This document shows positions 1 to 11,769 of a stretch of DNA of 64,000 nucleotides, one piece after another; within the stretch, counting starts at the first letter, position 1; every line of letters begins with the position of its first letter. Under the pieces are notes generated by a model. It ran no database searches. It worked only from the letters and a program-made list of their open reading frames with translations, and was not told where the DNA came from. The stretch is from Tenodera sinensis (Eukaryota; Arthropoda; Insecta; Mantodea; Mantidae), in contig CM060963.1 of NCBI GenBank assembly GCA_030765045.1, forward strand, positions 120,850,735-120,914,734, read 5' to 3'. Both the position numbers and the translations under genes were made by a program.

Positions 1-544
1 TCATAGCGACGGAAGATAATATGTTTTTGACATAAGGATGTCAGGGACAAAAATAAAAATGAATCAATTATGATGAAAAAGATATAATATTTCGACACAA
101 AGATGTCGAGAGTAAATTGAGAAGAAAAATAATACAATTACAGAATAATTGTAAGTATAGAAGTTTTCTCTTATAAAAATAAGAGACAAAGAAATGACAA
201 TTAGTGAAGTGAGGAAAACCATAATCAGAAAAACAATGCTCATGAATTAAGATGAATATAGCCAATGCTAAGCTCGAAGAAATGTTGAACCAAACAACAA
301 TGAATAATAACCCAATCAAGAAAATTAGTACCATTAGTAACATCAGAGTTTAAGAACCGACTCAATAACCTGCCTATACATAAGCTTATAAGACAAAGAA
401 GGCAAAGAACTGAATAAAGTATTGCCATAAATAAGATCATAATCATTAGCTCAAGATTTGTATCCTGTTTTTCTCTCCTCATAGCAATGAATACAAGTCA
501 AAAAACCACATGAAACACTTAAATTATATTTGTGTCAATGTCAA
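1..544. other. AT-rich stretch, no gene seen
   Basis: No protein similarity or RNA gene is recognisable. The short open frames are AT-rich and low in complexity, as expected by chance. Confidence 0.5.
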
Positions 545-1345
545 ATGTACAATAACTGAGTATGTGTTGTATAAGAACTGAACATGTGTTGTACAATAAC
601 TGAATATGTATTGTATGATAACTGGATATATTGTGTAATAACTGAATATGTTGAGTAATAACCAAATATGTTATGCAAAAACTGAATATGTATTGTGTAA
701 TAACTGAATATGTATTGCATAATAACAGAACATATGTGATGTGATAGCAGGATATATTGTGCAATAACTGAATATATATTGTGTAATAATTGGACATGTT
801 GTGTAGTAATCAAATGTGTTGTACAATAACTGAATATGTATTGTATAATGACTGAAGGTGTGTTGTATAATAACAACATATGTGATATGATAACTGGGTA
901 TATTGTACAATAACTGAATATGTATTGTATGATAACTGGATATATTGTGTAATAACTGAATATGTTGAGTAATAACCAAATATGTTATGCAAAAACTGAA
1001 TATGTATTGTGTAATAACTGAATATGTATTGCATAATAACAGAACATATGTGATGTGATAGCAGGATATATTGTGCAATAACTGAATATATATTGTGTAA
1101 TAATTGGACATGTTGTGTAGTAATCAAATGTGTTGTACAATAACTGAATATGTATTGTATAATGACTGAAGGTGTGTTGTATAATAACAACATATGTGAT
1201 ATGATAACTGGGTATATTGTACAATGACTGAATATGTATTGTGTAATAATTGGACATATTGTGTAATAACTAAATGTGTTGTACAATAACTGGATATGTA
1301 TTGTATAATAACCAAATGCATTGTGTAGTAACCGAATATGTGAAA
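545..1345. repeat. 22-bp minisatellite with 314-bp higher-order repeat
   Basis: Degenerate tandem units of about 20-22 bp of the form ATGTATTGTGTAATAACTGA fill the interval. A higher-order copy is visible: the block starting near 607 recurs nearly unchanged starting near 921, an offset of 314 bp, so a block of about 14 monomers was duplicated. Because 22 is not a multiple of 3 and the units contain few stops on the minus strand, long antisense frames appear in all minus frames. They are repeat artefacts, not genes. Confidence 0.9.
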
Positions 1346-2092
1346 CTTATAAAGACATGTTGTATTATGTCAAAACAAAGGACAAAGACAAACAGTGAAG
1401 AAGACTGTAAAGAAAAAAAAAAAAAAAAAAAAAAATATTGTACAAAGTGATTGAATCATAGGAGTAGGGAGAAGTATTGTATTGTGTTTCAAGATTGTAA
1501 ATAAGGTGACAATTTGAAAAACAAAACAAGGGGCATATGAGACAGAATATTGACTAATAGAGGATTGTCCATGTAAATATTTTTGTGAGAGTGTGTAAAT
1601 TTCTAATTCTTTTAATTTGGGTGTATCAGGGACTTATTTCTTTTGATAATACTCAAAATAGACAATGTCTTCTCAACTGTTTGAGTTCGACCAATGAGAA
1701 CTGTTGCGCGGATGAATACATAAGAATGGCGGTGTTGCGTCATAGGACGCTCAGAAACTACTTTCATTAGCGTCTGTGACTTCAAAGTGTAAGGACGTAT
1801 AATTGTTGATGGCGTGTGAATATGTGAATTACACCAAAACTTTTAAACAGCATGGACGCTATCCAATTTTAAAAGTCGTTAACTAACTGTAATAGTGATA
1901 AAAAGCGTATATATCGAATAAATGTGTTTCTAATAAAAGTACGTTGGTTTATGCATTCCATTCTACGACCACATCCCCTGCAGAAAAGAGTGGCGTCTGC
2001 TCTAACAAACTTTCCACCTTCTAGCAAAAACAATGCTCCATTTGCTGCTATATTCACGCTAATACAACATCTTATTTAATAAAACCCCGCCA
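1346..2092. other. Unassigned stretch with a 23-base A run
   Basis: A run of 23 A lies at 1413-1435. A 62-codon minus frame at 1869-2057 contains a Cys-x2-Cys pair but matches nothing I recognise. No other feature is supportable. Confidence 0.4.
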
Positions 2093-3647
2093 CACATATA
2101 TGTTAAAGAGTGTTGTGCTCAGAACAGCACCTTGTGGAAGTCCTCGGTGTGTTTGTTTATATTTGGAAATGTATGTATTATATTTTGTGGCACAAAATCT
2201 TTGTGAAATAAACTGAGTTATCTATTTAAGCATGTTACTTTTCACACCTATTGATTGCAACTTCTCAATTAATTTGTTTCTCCAGACTGAGTCATATGCT
2301 GATTTAAAATCAATGAATACTGCTAAGGTATCCTCCTTTCTTTTGAAAGCTTCCTTGATGTCTTGGCTTAGCAGGAGTACATTTTCACTTGTACTATGAT
2401 TCTGTCTGAAGCCAGTCTGTGAACTATTAATTAAGTTGTAATATTCTAGGAACCAGTTAAGTCTAGATGCCACCATTCTTTCCATCACTTTTGCAATAAC
2501 ACTGGTCAAAGATATTGGTCTGAAACTATTAATATTGTTTGAAGGTTTGTTTTTCTTTAAAATCGGGATGATAATGGCTTTTTTCCAGTCAGAAGGTAAA
2601 GTTATTCTCCAACACGTGTTATACAGTTTAAGTAGGATTTCTTTTCCTTTCCTGCCAAGGTGTTTAATAAACTCTGAGTGGATCTTGTCAGGTCCTGGAG
2701 ATTTTTTGTTCTGTAATTGTTCTATTGCTAAATCCAGTTCTGTTTCGTTAAAATCCTGAATAAAAATATCATTTCGTATACCTTTTGGTTTATTAGTTTC
2801 TGTGATAGTTTTTTGGATAACCTTATCTTGTTTTTTATACGCTTGGGGTATTCTTTGTGACTGAGCATAAAACTTGTTAAGGGATTCTGCTATTTCCCTA
2901 TCTGTAGTTAAGCTTTTGTTATTATGTTTTAATGGTTCAGTTGTATTTTTTGATAATTTTGTTTTATTAAGGAATTTGTATATTTTATTTCCATCTTTCC
3001 TATAGTCCATATGTTCTACAAAATTTGTGAAACTGGCCCTCTTTGCTGTAATTAATTCTTTCTTAAAAATGGCTGCTTTTCTTCTCCAGTTTTGTACATC
3101 TTCTGGACACTTGGTTTTTTCGGCTTTGACTCTTGCTATATTTCTTTCGTGTTTTAACTTAGATAAAGATGGAGACCAAAAGTAGCTATATTTCTTTAAC
3201 TTTCCTTTGGGGATATGTGTTTTGGCTGCTGTCAATAATATTTCACAAATTTTTTTATTCATTTCATCTGTTGACTTGAACTCTGATTCTAACAGTATAT
3301 TACACTTCCCTTCTGTCTCATTTTGGAAACTGGACCAACCTGCGTTTTTAAAATTCCAAGCAGTTTTAATTTTTGGTTTGTCACTTTTATTTATTAGACC
3401 TCTTATGGAGTTTATGGTGATTCTGTGGCCTGAACCTGGGTCTTCTATTATTTCTCTTTTTGTATTGTCAATTATGTCAGATGACACCATCAGAAGATCA
3501 GGATTTGTACCTGAACCATTATAATGAAGGTAAGTGGGTGGATCATTTGGATTAAATATTAATTCCATTGTTGTTGAGCTGAATAGGTCTTCCATGACTC
3601 TTCCTGCTGAATTTATATCTCTGTAGCCCCACCAAGGGGAGTTCACT
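2093..3647 (-). pseudogene. Non-LTR retrotransposon fragment (endonuclease end + RT), divergent subfamily
   Basis: This minus frame reads from the C-terminal part of an APE-type endonuclease (WGYRDINSAG near 3620, then SGHRITI) into a reverse transcriptase (SPGPDKIHSEFIKHL, FRPISLTSVIAKVMERM, motif A FIDFKSAYDSVW). Homology continues out of frame to about 2093, through a region matching the RT segment LPQGAVLSTTLFNIFIND. The protein aligns along its length with the element at 34397-38650 but is clearly divergent, so it belongs to a different subfamily. The first 17 residues of the longest open frame (3641-3691) are not part of this element: they are read antisense through the neighbouring plus-strand copy. 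It is 5' truncated and broken. Confidence 0.8.
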
Positions 3648-4491
3648 GTTAAAACGTCTAACAGGAATGAAGTGGGGATGTTCCAGAGCAACTCTTAACA
3701 CAACATACAATGTATATATATAAAGCCATTATTTACTTACTGCAGCGAAGTTCTTGTAACAGCAAACACAAAAAAAAATTCAAATCTTTCAAAACCAAAT
3801 TCTGAGATTAATTACAGGTGCTATCAAAACCACACCAATAACAGCTATGGAAATACTAACCAACCAATACCCCATTGAATATGAAATAGAAAAAGCGGCT
3901 CTTATTCAACACGAAAAGTTGATCAGACTCCCATTCAATACATGGCACAAGAGAAATTTTGCACATACACTAAAGACTCAGGTGAGCTTTCTTTCCAAAA
4001 TTCAAGACATCAAGAAGAATGTAGACCTCCCTAATTCAAAGGAAAACTTCATATCTAAAGTCAATCCGACACATACATTAGACATCACATATTATTTACA
4101 CCTGACGGAAGAAGTTAAGAAAAGTGATACTCCAACTAGTGTTCTAAAATTATTGGCATTAGAGACAATCCATACTAGATTTCCAGAACACGAATGGCTG
4201 CATATTTATACTGATGGATCATTGATATCAAACCAAGATGGAGCAGGTGCTGGAGTCACATGTCACCTCTTTTCCTATTACAAATCTTTAAGTTATGGAA
4301 TTACAAACTTTGATGGAGAAATTGAAGCAATTCGAATGGCCCTACAAAATCTTTTGTACAGAAAAAAAAAAATTATTGCAAAGTATTACTATGAAAAATC
4401 AAAGAATAAAAGATGGGAACTACCAAACATTCAAACAGTAATTCCTGAGTATCCTCGAAATTTGGAATTGGGATATATATATTTCACAAAC
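3648..4491 (+). pseudogene. Non-LTR retrotransposon fragment (RT end + RNase H), 5' part
   Basis: The plus strand encodes the RT C-terminus (LLTYC-like region, then TNQYPIEYEIEKAAL) and the start of an RNase H domain (LHIYTDGSLISNQ, catalytic Asp in YTDGS). It is nearly identical to the copies at 45565-47420 and 34397-38650 (minus). The RNase H domain is interrupted after LQNLLYR by an internal deletion. Near 4456 about 75 bp present in the 47.1-kb copy are missing. At about 4491 the copy is broken by the R2-like insertion, and its 3' end resumes near 8042. It abuts the oppositely oriented fragment at 3647. Confidence 0.8.
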
Positions 4492-7400
4492 AAAAATTGT
4501 GACATCTGCCTGACATTGCAGTTGACCATAAAGATCCAGAATACAAAGATATATGACAAAGTCAAATTTTAAGAAAAACAATATTAAAATGAAGATACAA
4601 AATATCCAAAGAAACGTTAAACGCTTAAAGGATTATAACAAGAAGATAGTGGTTAATACATGCAACACAAGTGAGTATTTAAAATATATAAAGAGTCTTT
4701 TAGGACATGTAAACATATATTTACAATTTCGGACCATTGCACACCCAGTGCTTTGGGGCAGGTACTTGTGAATTTAAAACTTGTTCTGCGGGCACCAAAG
4801 AGTAGTCCTTTTACCTCCCATGCATTTTCAGGTACGTTATATCTCTCACTAAGGTGAGGAATGCATGGTTGGTAGATGGCTTCCTTTTCCTCGTTCACCT
4901 GTGTCGCCTGCTGTAAATGTTGCTCCATTCTTATTGGTGGATCAAGAATGAGACCCTTTCCTGCATCCCTCTTGATGGCTACGATATCTGCTCTTCGATG
5001 GCTACCATCCTCAGACAGGCAATGGACCTCTTCATAGACCTCCCAATTGGCTCTACGAAGGGCTGTAGAAATTGATGAATGCACACGGTGGTGACGAGTG
5101 TTGCGAAGTAATTCTCCCTTTGGGCAATATCCTAGTACATGCCCAAGGGTTTCCACTTCTTTATAATTTGAGTGCCGACATTGTGTTGTTTGCTGATTTC
5201 TTCCAGGCACAGATCTTACTGCTGACGTGTTACAGGACATTTTGATGGCATTAGTCCATTCAGAACATGACAGGATTTTTCTGTTGCTCATCCACGAATT
5301 GGCTCTGGGATTCTCTTTATATGTCTCAATCCCCTTTCCCTTGTGAGGTAGCTGACACCATGCATCAAACGATTTAAGTTGTAATTGTTTTCGAAGCCAT
5401 CGTCCTGATTTTGACATGATTTCATCGTTAATGTCAATGTTCAAATTGGAAAGGGCTTCTTTCTTCTCTTTCTGAGTATCTCGACACAAGCGTAGATGAT
5501 CATCTTGTATTTGTGAAGCTTCTGAGCTATATTGAAATGTTGTATATAAGCCTCCCAACTAGCTCTGATTAGTCCTATTCCTTGAAGATTACGTGGAGCA
5601 TATATCATATCATTGGGGCAATCATGTGGTAGCCCAACTATTTCTTTGACGGATGTTCTTATTAATTTATCAATATCTTCTAAAAAGGAGGATGGAATCT
5701 TATTCAGTGGTGTACTTTGAAGGGAATAAACTAATCCAGGCCAAATATATTGATTAATGATATTTAATTTTTGATCTGCTTTGAGCAAGTTGGAATAAGA
5801 AAGTGAATTCAAATCTTTTTTCAAACGTTTGATTATCTTATTCTTATCCAACTGGATTTCATTCGTGAAATTTACACCCAAATATTTTATGTTTTCGTTT
5901 TCTTTGGTTGGCTCTAAAACATTTGAGCCAAATTTTATTTTAGAAGTTTCACTAAGTTTACCATGTTTGATATTTATGACATTGCATTTTAATGGATTGA
6001 TAAGCAAACCAATAGCAGCAAAGTTGCTGGTAGTTAAGTCTAAAAGTGACTGAGCAGATGTTTCGTCCTTTGCTACTAAAACAATATCATCAGCAAAAGC
6101 CATGGCCGATACATTTTTTACTTCAGGGTTAAGTTGAAATCCATGCAATTTTGCAATCTCATGGTCTGTTATATCTTTAATTGTGTCATCAATCGCTAAA
6201 TTAAACAATGTAGGAGAGATGGGTGAACCCTGAGCAACTCCTTTTTGTAGAAAAATAGGCGATGTTTTGTTTATGCCACATTCTACTGCAATGCTATTAC
6301 CCTGAATGAAATTCAGAACTAATGCTCTCAAGTTGTTTGGCATATTGGTGCACCTCAGGCATCTCTTGATATGTTCATGACCTTTGCTATCATAAGCCTT
6401 GGAGATGCCAAGGAAAACAATGCAGCAGTCCTTCTTGTTAGCTTTACAGTTTGTCAGCATTGATGATTGATGTATTTATATGACAGCCAGGGAGCGCAAC
6501 AAAACCACGTTGATAAGTGCAAAAATCGATAAATGATCTCAGTTTTCTGTCAATTACTTTTTCAATAACACGTCTGATTACAGAAAAAATTGATATTGGG
6601 CGCCAATTAGTTAGTTCATCAGGGTTTCCTTTTTTGAATATTAGAACTGTTCTTGCAGCCTTAAATACTTCCGGACATTTTCCAAATTTCAGCATCGCAT
6701 TAGCTAGAAGACACAACAGTTTAGTGGTTTTAAATTCTTTTAAAACTTTTACAATGATTCCATCATGACCCGGAGATGTATCCACTTTAATCTGGCTAAG
6801 AGCAGCATTAATTTCTGCTTCCTTTATTTCTATATCATTCTCTGTACATACCGCTGCTATCTCTGGTAAGGGAGTTAGTTCATTCTCCTGTTCAAAAATA
6901 TTTTGAAAATGTTGGTAAATAGAAGATGTTGGAATGTTACACTGGACACCATTTTGATTTTTCATGATATTCCTGACCACCTTGCGTCGTTGATTATAGT
7001 ACAGGTACTGAGAGACTTCTTATTGATACTTATTTTTGTTGTATTCTCTTTTGCATTTAGATAGTCTTGCAGGATTTTTGGTATTTGAATATGAATTGCT
7101 CTGACGTATTTGTTTACTTTTTCGTGCATTATAGTATCGGATGGCAGGATGTTTAGGGCCAGAAAGGAAGGATAATGCTGTGACTAAATAGCTGACCACT
7201 TCTTGGCATAGCGACTCAAATGATTCTATATCAGATTTTAGTATTATGGTTTTTAATTTTTCCTCAAACTTTGTAATGTCACCTAGTTTTTTTATTTATT
7301 TGTTCATCCTTATGCAATGTATGAGTTTGTTGGACCTTATCATTTTGAGTGTCCAGCTCATTATTCTCCTCTTGCGTGTAAGAATTTTCTGTTTGCTGCT

Positions 7401-8041
7401 TATATTTGGAAGCTATCTTTGTTCGATAAGCATCAGGATGTGCTTTACTTATATGAATAGCAACAGATTTAAAGGGTTTTCCACAGATATGACAGCATTT
7501 TTCTAGTTTGTTGCTATTGCTCATTTTGAGGTTAATACTTGAATCACATGCCACTGAATTGCCACAGTTATTTTTTGGCATAAAATCATATTTTACTAAG
7601 TAAGACGTTCAAAGCAGAATTTTGTTGCTATAAACTGCTAATATAAGTAATTAGTAAGTATTCCAATAGTAGAAATACCTGGTAACTATGTAAGTAAATA
7701 AATAAACCACAGGCCTCCAGTTAGATCCACTATTAAGATCTTAAAATTGTGTGATCATGAAGTCTTGTTCCACTAATAAATTAACAATCACAAATAAATC
7801 CTCCTATGTTTCAAGTACTTAATGCACTTGCTCTGGTATATGGAAGAATAGTTTTCATCACAATACATAATAATTGCCCAGCAAACAAAAGTACAAGTAC
7901 ACAATACCAGGTTAGCAAATTTCTTCTTTGAATAGTAAATAAAGGCAGAGTATAAAAACTATCAATGTCACACAACCAAAGCAGGGAAACTCGGAGCTTT
8001 AAACAAGATTTTCTGTTAAAACTGACATATAAAAGTCTTAA
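4492..8041 (-). mobile_element. R2-like non-LTR retrotransposon with restriction-like endonuclease, nested insertion
   Basis: A block of about 3.5 kb separates the two halves of an RNase-H-type element whose sequence continues on either side (through 4491 and from about 8042). A short shared TCAC at both borders could be a target duplication. The block holds one degenerate gene on the minus strand: an N-terminal zinc finger, an RT, and a C-terminal knuckle plus restriction-like endonuclease, the architecture of R2-type elements. The interval 4492-4652 is probably the 3' UTR and 7582-8041 the 5' UTR; I see no coding signal in either. Confidence 0.75.
4653..7581 (-). pseudogene. R2-like ORF: zinc finger, reverse transcriptase, restriction-like endonuclease (broken)
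   Basis: Domains in order: a C2H2 finger (CHICGKPFKS...HISKAH, about 7500-7430); linker; RT (DTSPGHDGI near 6770, NWRPISIFSVI near 6600, QGSPISPTLFNLAIDD near 6220, catalytic FADD near 6100); thumb; a Cys/His knuckle (QCRHSNY...LGHVLGYC near 5140); and an endonuclease-like segment (RRADIVAIK...LDPPIRME near 4950). Frame breaks lie near 7279-6980, 6450 and 5450-5560. RT motif A reads FLGISKAYDS, where an Asp is expected at the Gly position, and the first Cys of the knuckle appears lost. Family usage: target-primed retrotransposition, often site-specific. This copy is dead and sits in another transposon rather than in rDNA. Confidence 0.8.
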
Positions 8042-8208
8042 ATCTCACTCTATCCTCTATGTGATCTGCAAGAGGAAATGGATCGAGACCACCTTCAAAT
8101 ATGCCCGGCCACTTCTAGTGCCCCATCCATCAGTGAAAAATATTGGAGAGCAAGAGGATTAATGACTTCATTGTCAGAAATCCAGCATTAGCTAACAACA
8201 ACATTTAC
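8042..8208 (+). pseudogene. 3' end of the split RNase-H non-LTR element
   Basis: The sequence from TCCTCTATGTGATCTGCAAG to GCTAACAACAAC matches the 3' end of the copy at 45565-47420 (its positions 47264-47412). The (AAC)n terminus appears in every copy here and marks the 3' end of the family. It continues the fragment at 3648-4491 across the R2-like insertion. Confidence 0.8.
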
Positions 8209-8339
8209 AAGAAAATTGGGTAAATGCCCTATAAACAGGTGACTCATCAGATAGTAGTTTAACAAAATTACATATATGTACAAGTATAATACAATTTCAA
8301 GTACAAAAGTTTTTTAAGCTTCAGAATAAATATAAAATT

Positions 8340-8581
8340 TCATATATACAATATAATACATTCTCAAAATATAATATGTAAAGCTCAAGTTCACAATATT
8401 ACTAGATCATCATTCATATATTCAGCCATTGACTAGTAGGCCTTGTGAATTAGTAACTTTTCTATTGTTTTGTTAAAATATTTCAGGTTTTTTATTGATC
8501 TAATAATGCTGGGTAGTTCATTACAGACTTTTATCCCAGACAGTAATGGACATTTATCATATAATGTTAATCTGTGCACGA
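8340..8581 (-). pseudogene. CR1-like retrotransposon RT C-terminal tail
   Basis: The minus strand reads a CR1/L2-like RT tail: LSGIKVCNELPSIIRSIKNL followed by FNKTIEKLLIHKAY, a stop, then SMAEYMND. The same pattern (IKLYNKLPANIKEI) is seen near 28680 in the copy at 26905-28956. It is a short fossil at the left border of Ty3 copy 1. Confidence 0.6.
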
Positions 8582-8585
8582 GTAG
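8582..8585. repeat. Target site duplication GTAG (left), Ty3 copy 1
   Basis: GTAG directly precedes the left LTR and GTAG at 14755-14758 directly follows the right LTR, the 4-bp duplication expected for Ty3/Gypsy integration. Confidence 0.75.
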
Positions 8586-9345
8586 TGTGGCGTAATGTCG
8601 TTGGGTGGTTCTCGTTGAATCGCCATTTCATGCGTAAATGTCGTTGGTCACGTTGTGTCGCCCTTGATGTGGTTCGCTCCGGCTAGTTCAGGTTGAGATC
8701 TCTTTCTTTATCTCGGGTATGCGTAGGTGTTATAGATTACCCAAGAAAACTTCTGTATATTGTTTATTACTTCTTATATACTTTCGGGAGTTATGCCAAT
8801 TTTCTATACGTAGAGGAATCGCACTCACGTCTGCACACCATAACTTGCAGTACTGGTCTGGGCTGAGTAGTGACGCTTTCTGGCGTCCCCACGCTAAGAA
8901 AACGTTCTCTCCAATTTTAAATGTCATGACGTCATCCAAGAAAGCCTCGTATCCAAAATGCTATTTCCTTTTCCCGCAATTTAGAAATGTCCCTTTCTAT
9001 TATAACATGTTCTTTTATGAATTTTGAATATATATTTACCTTTTTATGATTAAACGATGTTTTCTTTATATTTTATTAAATATATCGCGCGACCTGAATT
9101 TCAAACGTGAATTTAAACTATGTAGTATGACGTCATGACTCGTTAATTTCAAACCAATAATGTGTTTATCCTACAAATTTAACGACTATTATTTACTCAT
9201 ATCTTGCTCACCTTACAACACTTCCTGCTCTATTATCTATTTATGTTATTACTCAACACTTATCCTAAATTTCACATCCGGCAATTAAATTAAAACGTGT
9301 CTTTATCAAAAGCCCATTCGATTGGAAATCTTAATTTCGGTATCA
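8586..9345 (-). repeat. 3' LTR of Ty3 copy 1
   Basis: Starts TGTGGCGTAATG and ends CGGTATCA. Homologous to 13969-14754, 49421-50208, 54895-55683 and 57218-57954. The open frame of about 102 codons inside (8719-9027) lies antisense to the element and is conserved only because the LTR is repeated. Confidence 0.85.
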
Positions 9346-10110
9346 AATGCCCCCATTTATGTTATTTTATTATTTCATAATAAAATAATGTAAATGTCTT
9401 GCCCGAAAGAAAAATTAAAAATTACTCCTGTATTTTGAATAATCGGCAACACTCCCATTATATACAATTTTCAATTACACTGTTTTTGAAATTGGTTATT
9501 AACACATTTTCTCCTTAATCTTTTTAACATGACAAACAATTGTACACTTGACTAAACATTAATCCTTAAATACTAATTACAATATGTTATGGTTTCTTCT
9601 GTGAAGCTTTTATATAAAGGTTAAATTTCAAGAGTCTTTCTTTATACTTCCTTCTTTTAGTTCATGTTTGCTCACTTCGCTCTCACTATCACTTGCACTG
9701 TGAATTTTCACTTTTGTTATTGTAACACATATCTGTACTAGATCCTTTAAGCACTAAAATGTACATATATTTATATAAATCCATTACACTCTTCAGACAA
9801 GTTCTTTCTTTGTCTTGCTGTGATAACTATCTATACATCTAAATATTTTAACAAATGTTTACAAAGTAAATATTCTGTTTTCTCTCTATGCGGAGATGAA
9901 CATTTTAACAATCTTTCTGAAGCTGTTATTGTGAGCTCTATACAATATATTTTTAAGCTCTTTGTAGTATATAGCAATTCACATTCTGCATTTTTCATGA
10001 ATATGTAAGTACCTGACCAATATATGGTTTTCAAGTAAGCTAACATTTAAATTTTATCTCAAAGCTGATTGGGCGCCAATAGACAATGACACTTCGAATT
10101 TTACATGAAA
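9346..10110 (-). other. Ty3 copy 1 3' non-coding region with purine tract and hairpin
   Basis: A G-rich tract (AAATGGGGGCATTT on the minus strand) abuts the LTR at 9346-9358 and is the likely polypurine tract. Next to it, 9362-9388 forms a perfect hairpin: an 11-bp stem (TTATTTTATTA) and a TTTCA loop. Both are conserved in copies 2 and 3. The remaining 0.7 kb has no envelope-like frame. Confidence 0.7.
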
Positions 10111-11769
10111 TCAAGGTTCCAAGGTACCACACGGTTTCTTGTATGGTCGAAGGAGTTGTTTATGCCATCTTCCCAGACATTTTTCATTTTTAACATCTTT
10201 TAATTCATAGGTATGATAACCAAATTTGGATATAATTTCTGCAGGACCTTTATATAACAATTCCATCCTTTTGTTCCTACCTCGCAACGCACTTGATAAC
10301 TTATGGTCTTTAACTAGTACCCAATCGCCTATCTTAGGTTCCCATTTATGTTTTCTACTCTTTTTCTTTAATTTTCGCTTCTCTGCCTTTCTCTTGATTC
10401 GTTCAAAAGCAATTTTCGCTCTTTCTTCTTCACTTAACTGAATGTCATTAGTTTTCAGTGTTTTTGGTACCCCGATCAATATTGGTTCTGGTTCAATTCC
10501 TAACATTAATTTTATTGGTGCAAACCCAGTAGTTACATTAATGGTGTGATTGATAATCTTTTCTATCAATGGACAATATTTCACCCAATCCTTGTGATTA
10601 TGATGTGTAAGTACACGTAAATAAATTCCTATATCTCGGAGGACACGTTCTGTTGGATTCCCTGATGGAAAGTATGAGGAACAATGATTTAGTTTTCTTG
10701 CGTCTAATGTCACACTAATCTTTCCATTGACCTTATTTACAATACATAGGGGATTCACAAATTCTGAATTCGAAATCTCAATAACCTCATCTTCTAACAT
10801 TGACTTTATAACTGAATCTACGTCTTCTCTTATTGTACTAGGGATAGCTCTCGCTTTATGTGTAAAAGGTTTGATGGGTATCATCTCAAACGAATGAGTA
10901 TAAATATTACATTTACCAGGTTTCTCAGAGAATACTTCTTTATTTCGGATTAATATTTCAAACAGTTTATCCCTCTGTTGTTCATTTAGTTGATCAGCCT
11001 GAGTTACTTTTTCCCTCAACAATTCTTCTAAGTCTTCACTACTCTCCCTATCATAGTACCTAGTTGCGTCAGAAAACCTCAAATTGTCTATGAAATCATT
11101 TTTATCCCATTCTACATTTTCTTTATTATCGACACTGTACTCTTTTACATTTACTTCAGTTAATTCCATAGCTCCTACTTTAACATATTCTACAAAGAAT
11201 GTATCCCCTTGGATTTCTTCTTCCTCTTTTTCTCTTACAATAGTTTCTGAACTACTATCTTCCACAAAAGGCACTATAATGGTCTCATCTTCAACTTTCA
11301 TTTCTAGAATCATGTTTTTAAAATTCACCACAGCTTCCCAGGCATAAAGACAATCACAACCTATTATAATATCTGTCACAAGTCTTCCTACAATCAGAAA
11401 TAAAATTCCTAGTATTCTCCCATTTATTTCAATATTTATCATTGCTTGAAATTTTACTCTCTCTTTTCGTTTTCCCACAGCTAGCGAGCAATATACCCCA
11501 TTAACTGGTAAAGACAATACTTTAAAACCACTACTTTGTAAATTATCATAAAAATTTTGTGAGCATACTGTGCTATTTGATCCCGTATCTATAATTGCAT
11601 TGTATTGTTTTCCATTTACTCCAATTTTGATTTTAGGTGGATCTCCTACTTTTTCGTTTTCGTCGATTCTATTTTTCCATTCTCTTTTCTTTTGTATCAT
11701 CATTTGCCTTCCAGGACTATTTATTTCCGAGTACTTATCACAATCATTACTAGGATACCCAGTTCTCAC
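10111..11769 (-). pseudogene. pol: Ty3 copy 1 pol, in-frame deletion of RT/RNase H/integrase core
   Basis: 552 codons against 1157 in copy 3. The aspartic protease is intact (DTGS at residues 61-64). The frame enters the RT, then jumps from DARKLN directly to HCSSYFPSGNPTER of the integrase, losing 605 residues: RT motifs including YVDD, RNase H, and the first two integrase catalytic Asp. The integrase C-terminus remains. On the plus strand the junction lies near 10680-10695. Catalytically inert for reverse transcription; mobilisation would need a complete copy. Confidence 0.88.

Noticed and set aside
519..1321. Several 65-158-codon minus-strand frames rich in Tyr, Ile, His
   Set aside because: They arise from the 22-bp minisatellite cycling through all frames; same motif in every frame, no independent support.
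1869..2057. 62-codon minus frame with a Cys-x2-Cys pair
   Set aside because: Too short and unlike any family I recognise; not enough to call a gene or exon.
2093..4491. Twin-priming (5' inversion) of one non-LTR element
   Set aside because: The inverted and sense parts belong to clearly different subfamilies, so one insertion event does not explain both.
8719..9027. A conserved ~102-codon gene repeated at 8719, 14102, 49637 and 55112
   Set aside because: It lies antisense inside the Ty3 LTRs; conservation follows from LTR repetition, with no coding signature.
9820..10046. Envelope-like gene downstream of Ty3 pol
   Set aside because: Only short overlapping frames on both strands; no signal peptide, cleavage site or transmembrane pattern, so the region is treated as non-coding.
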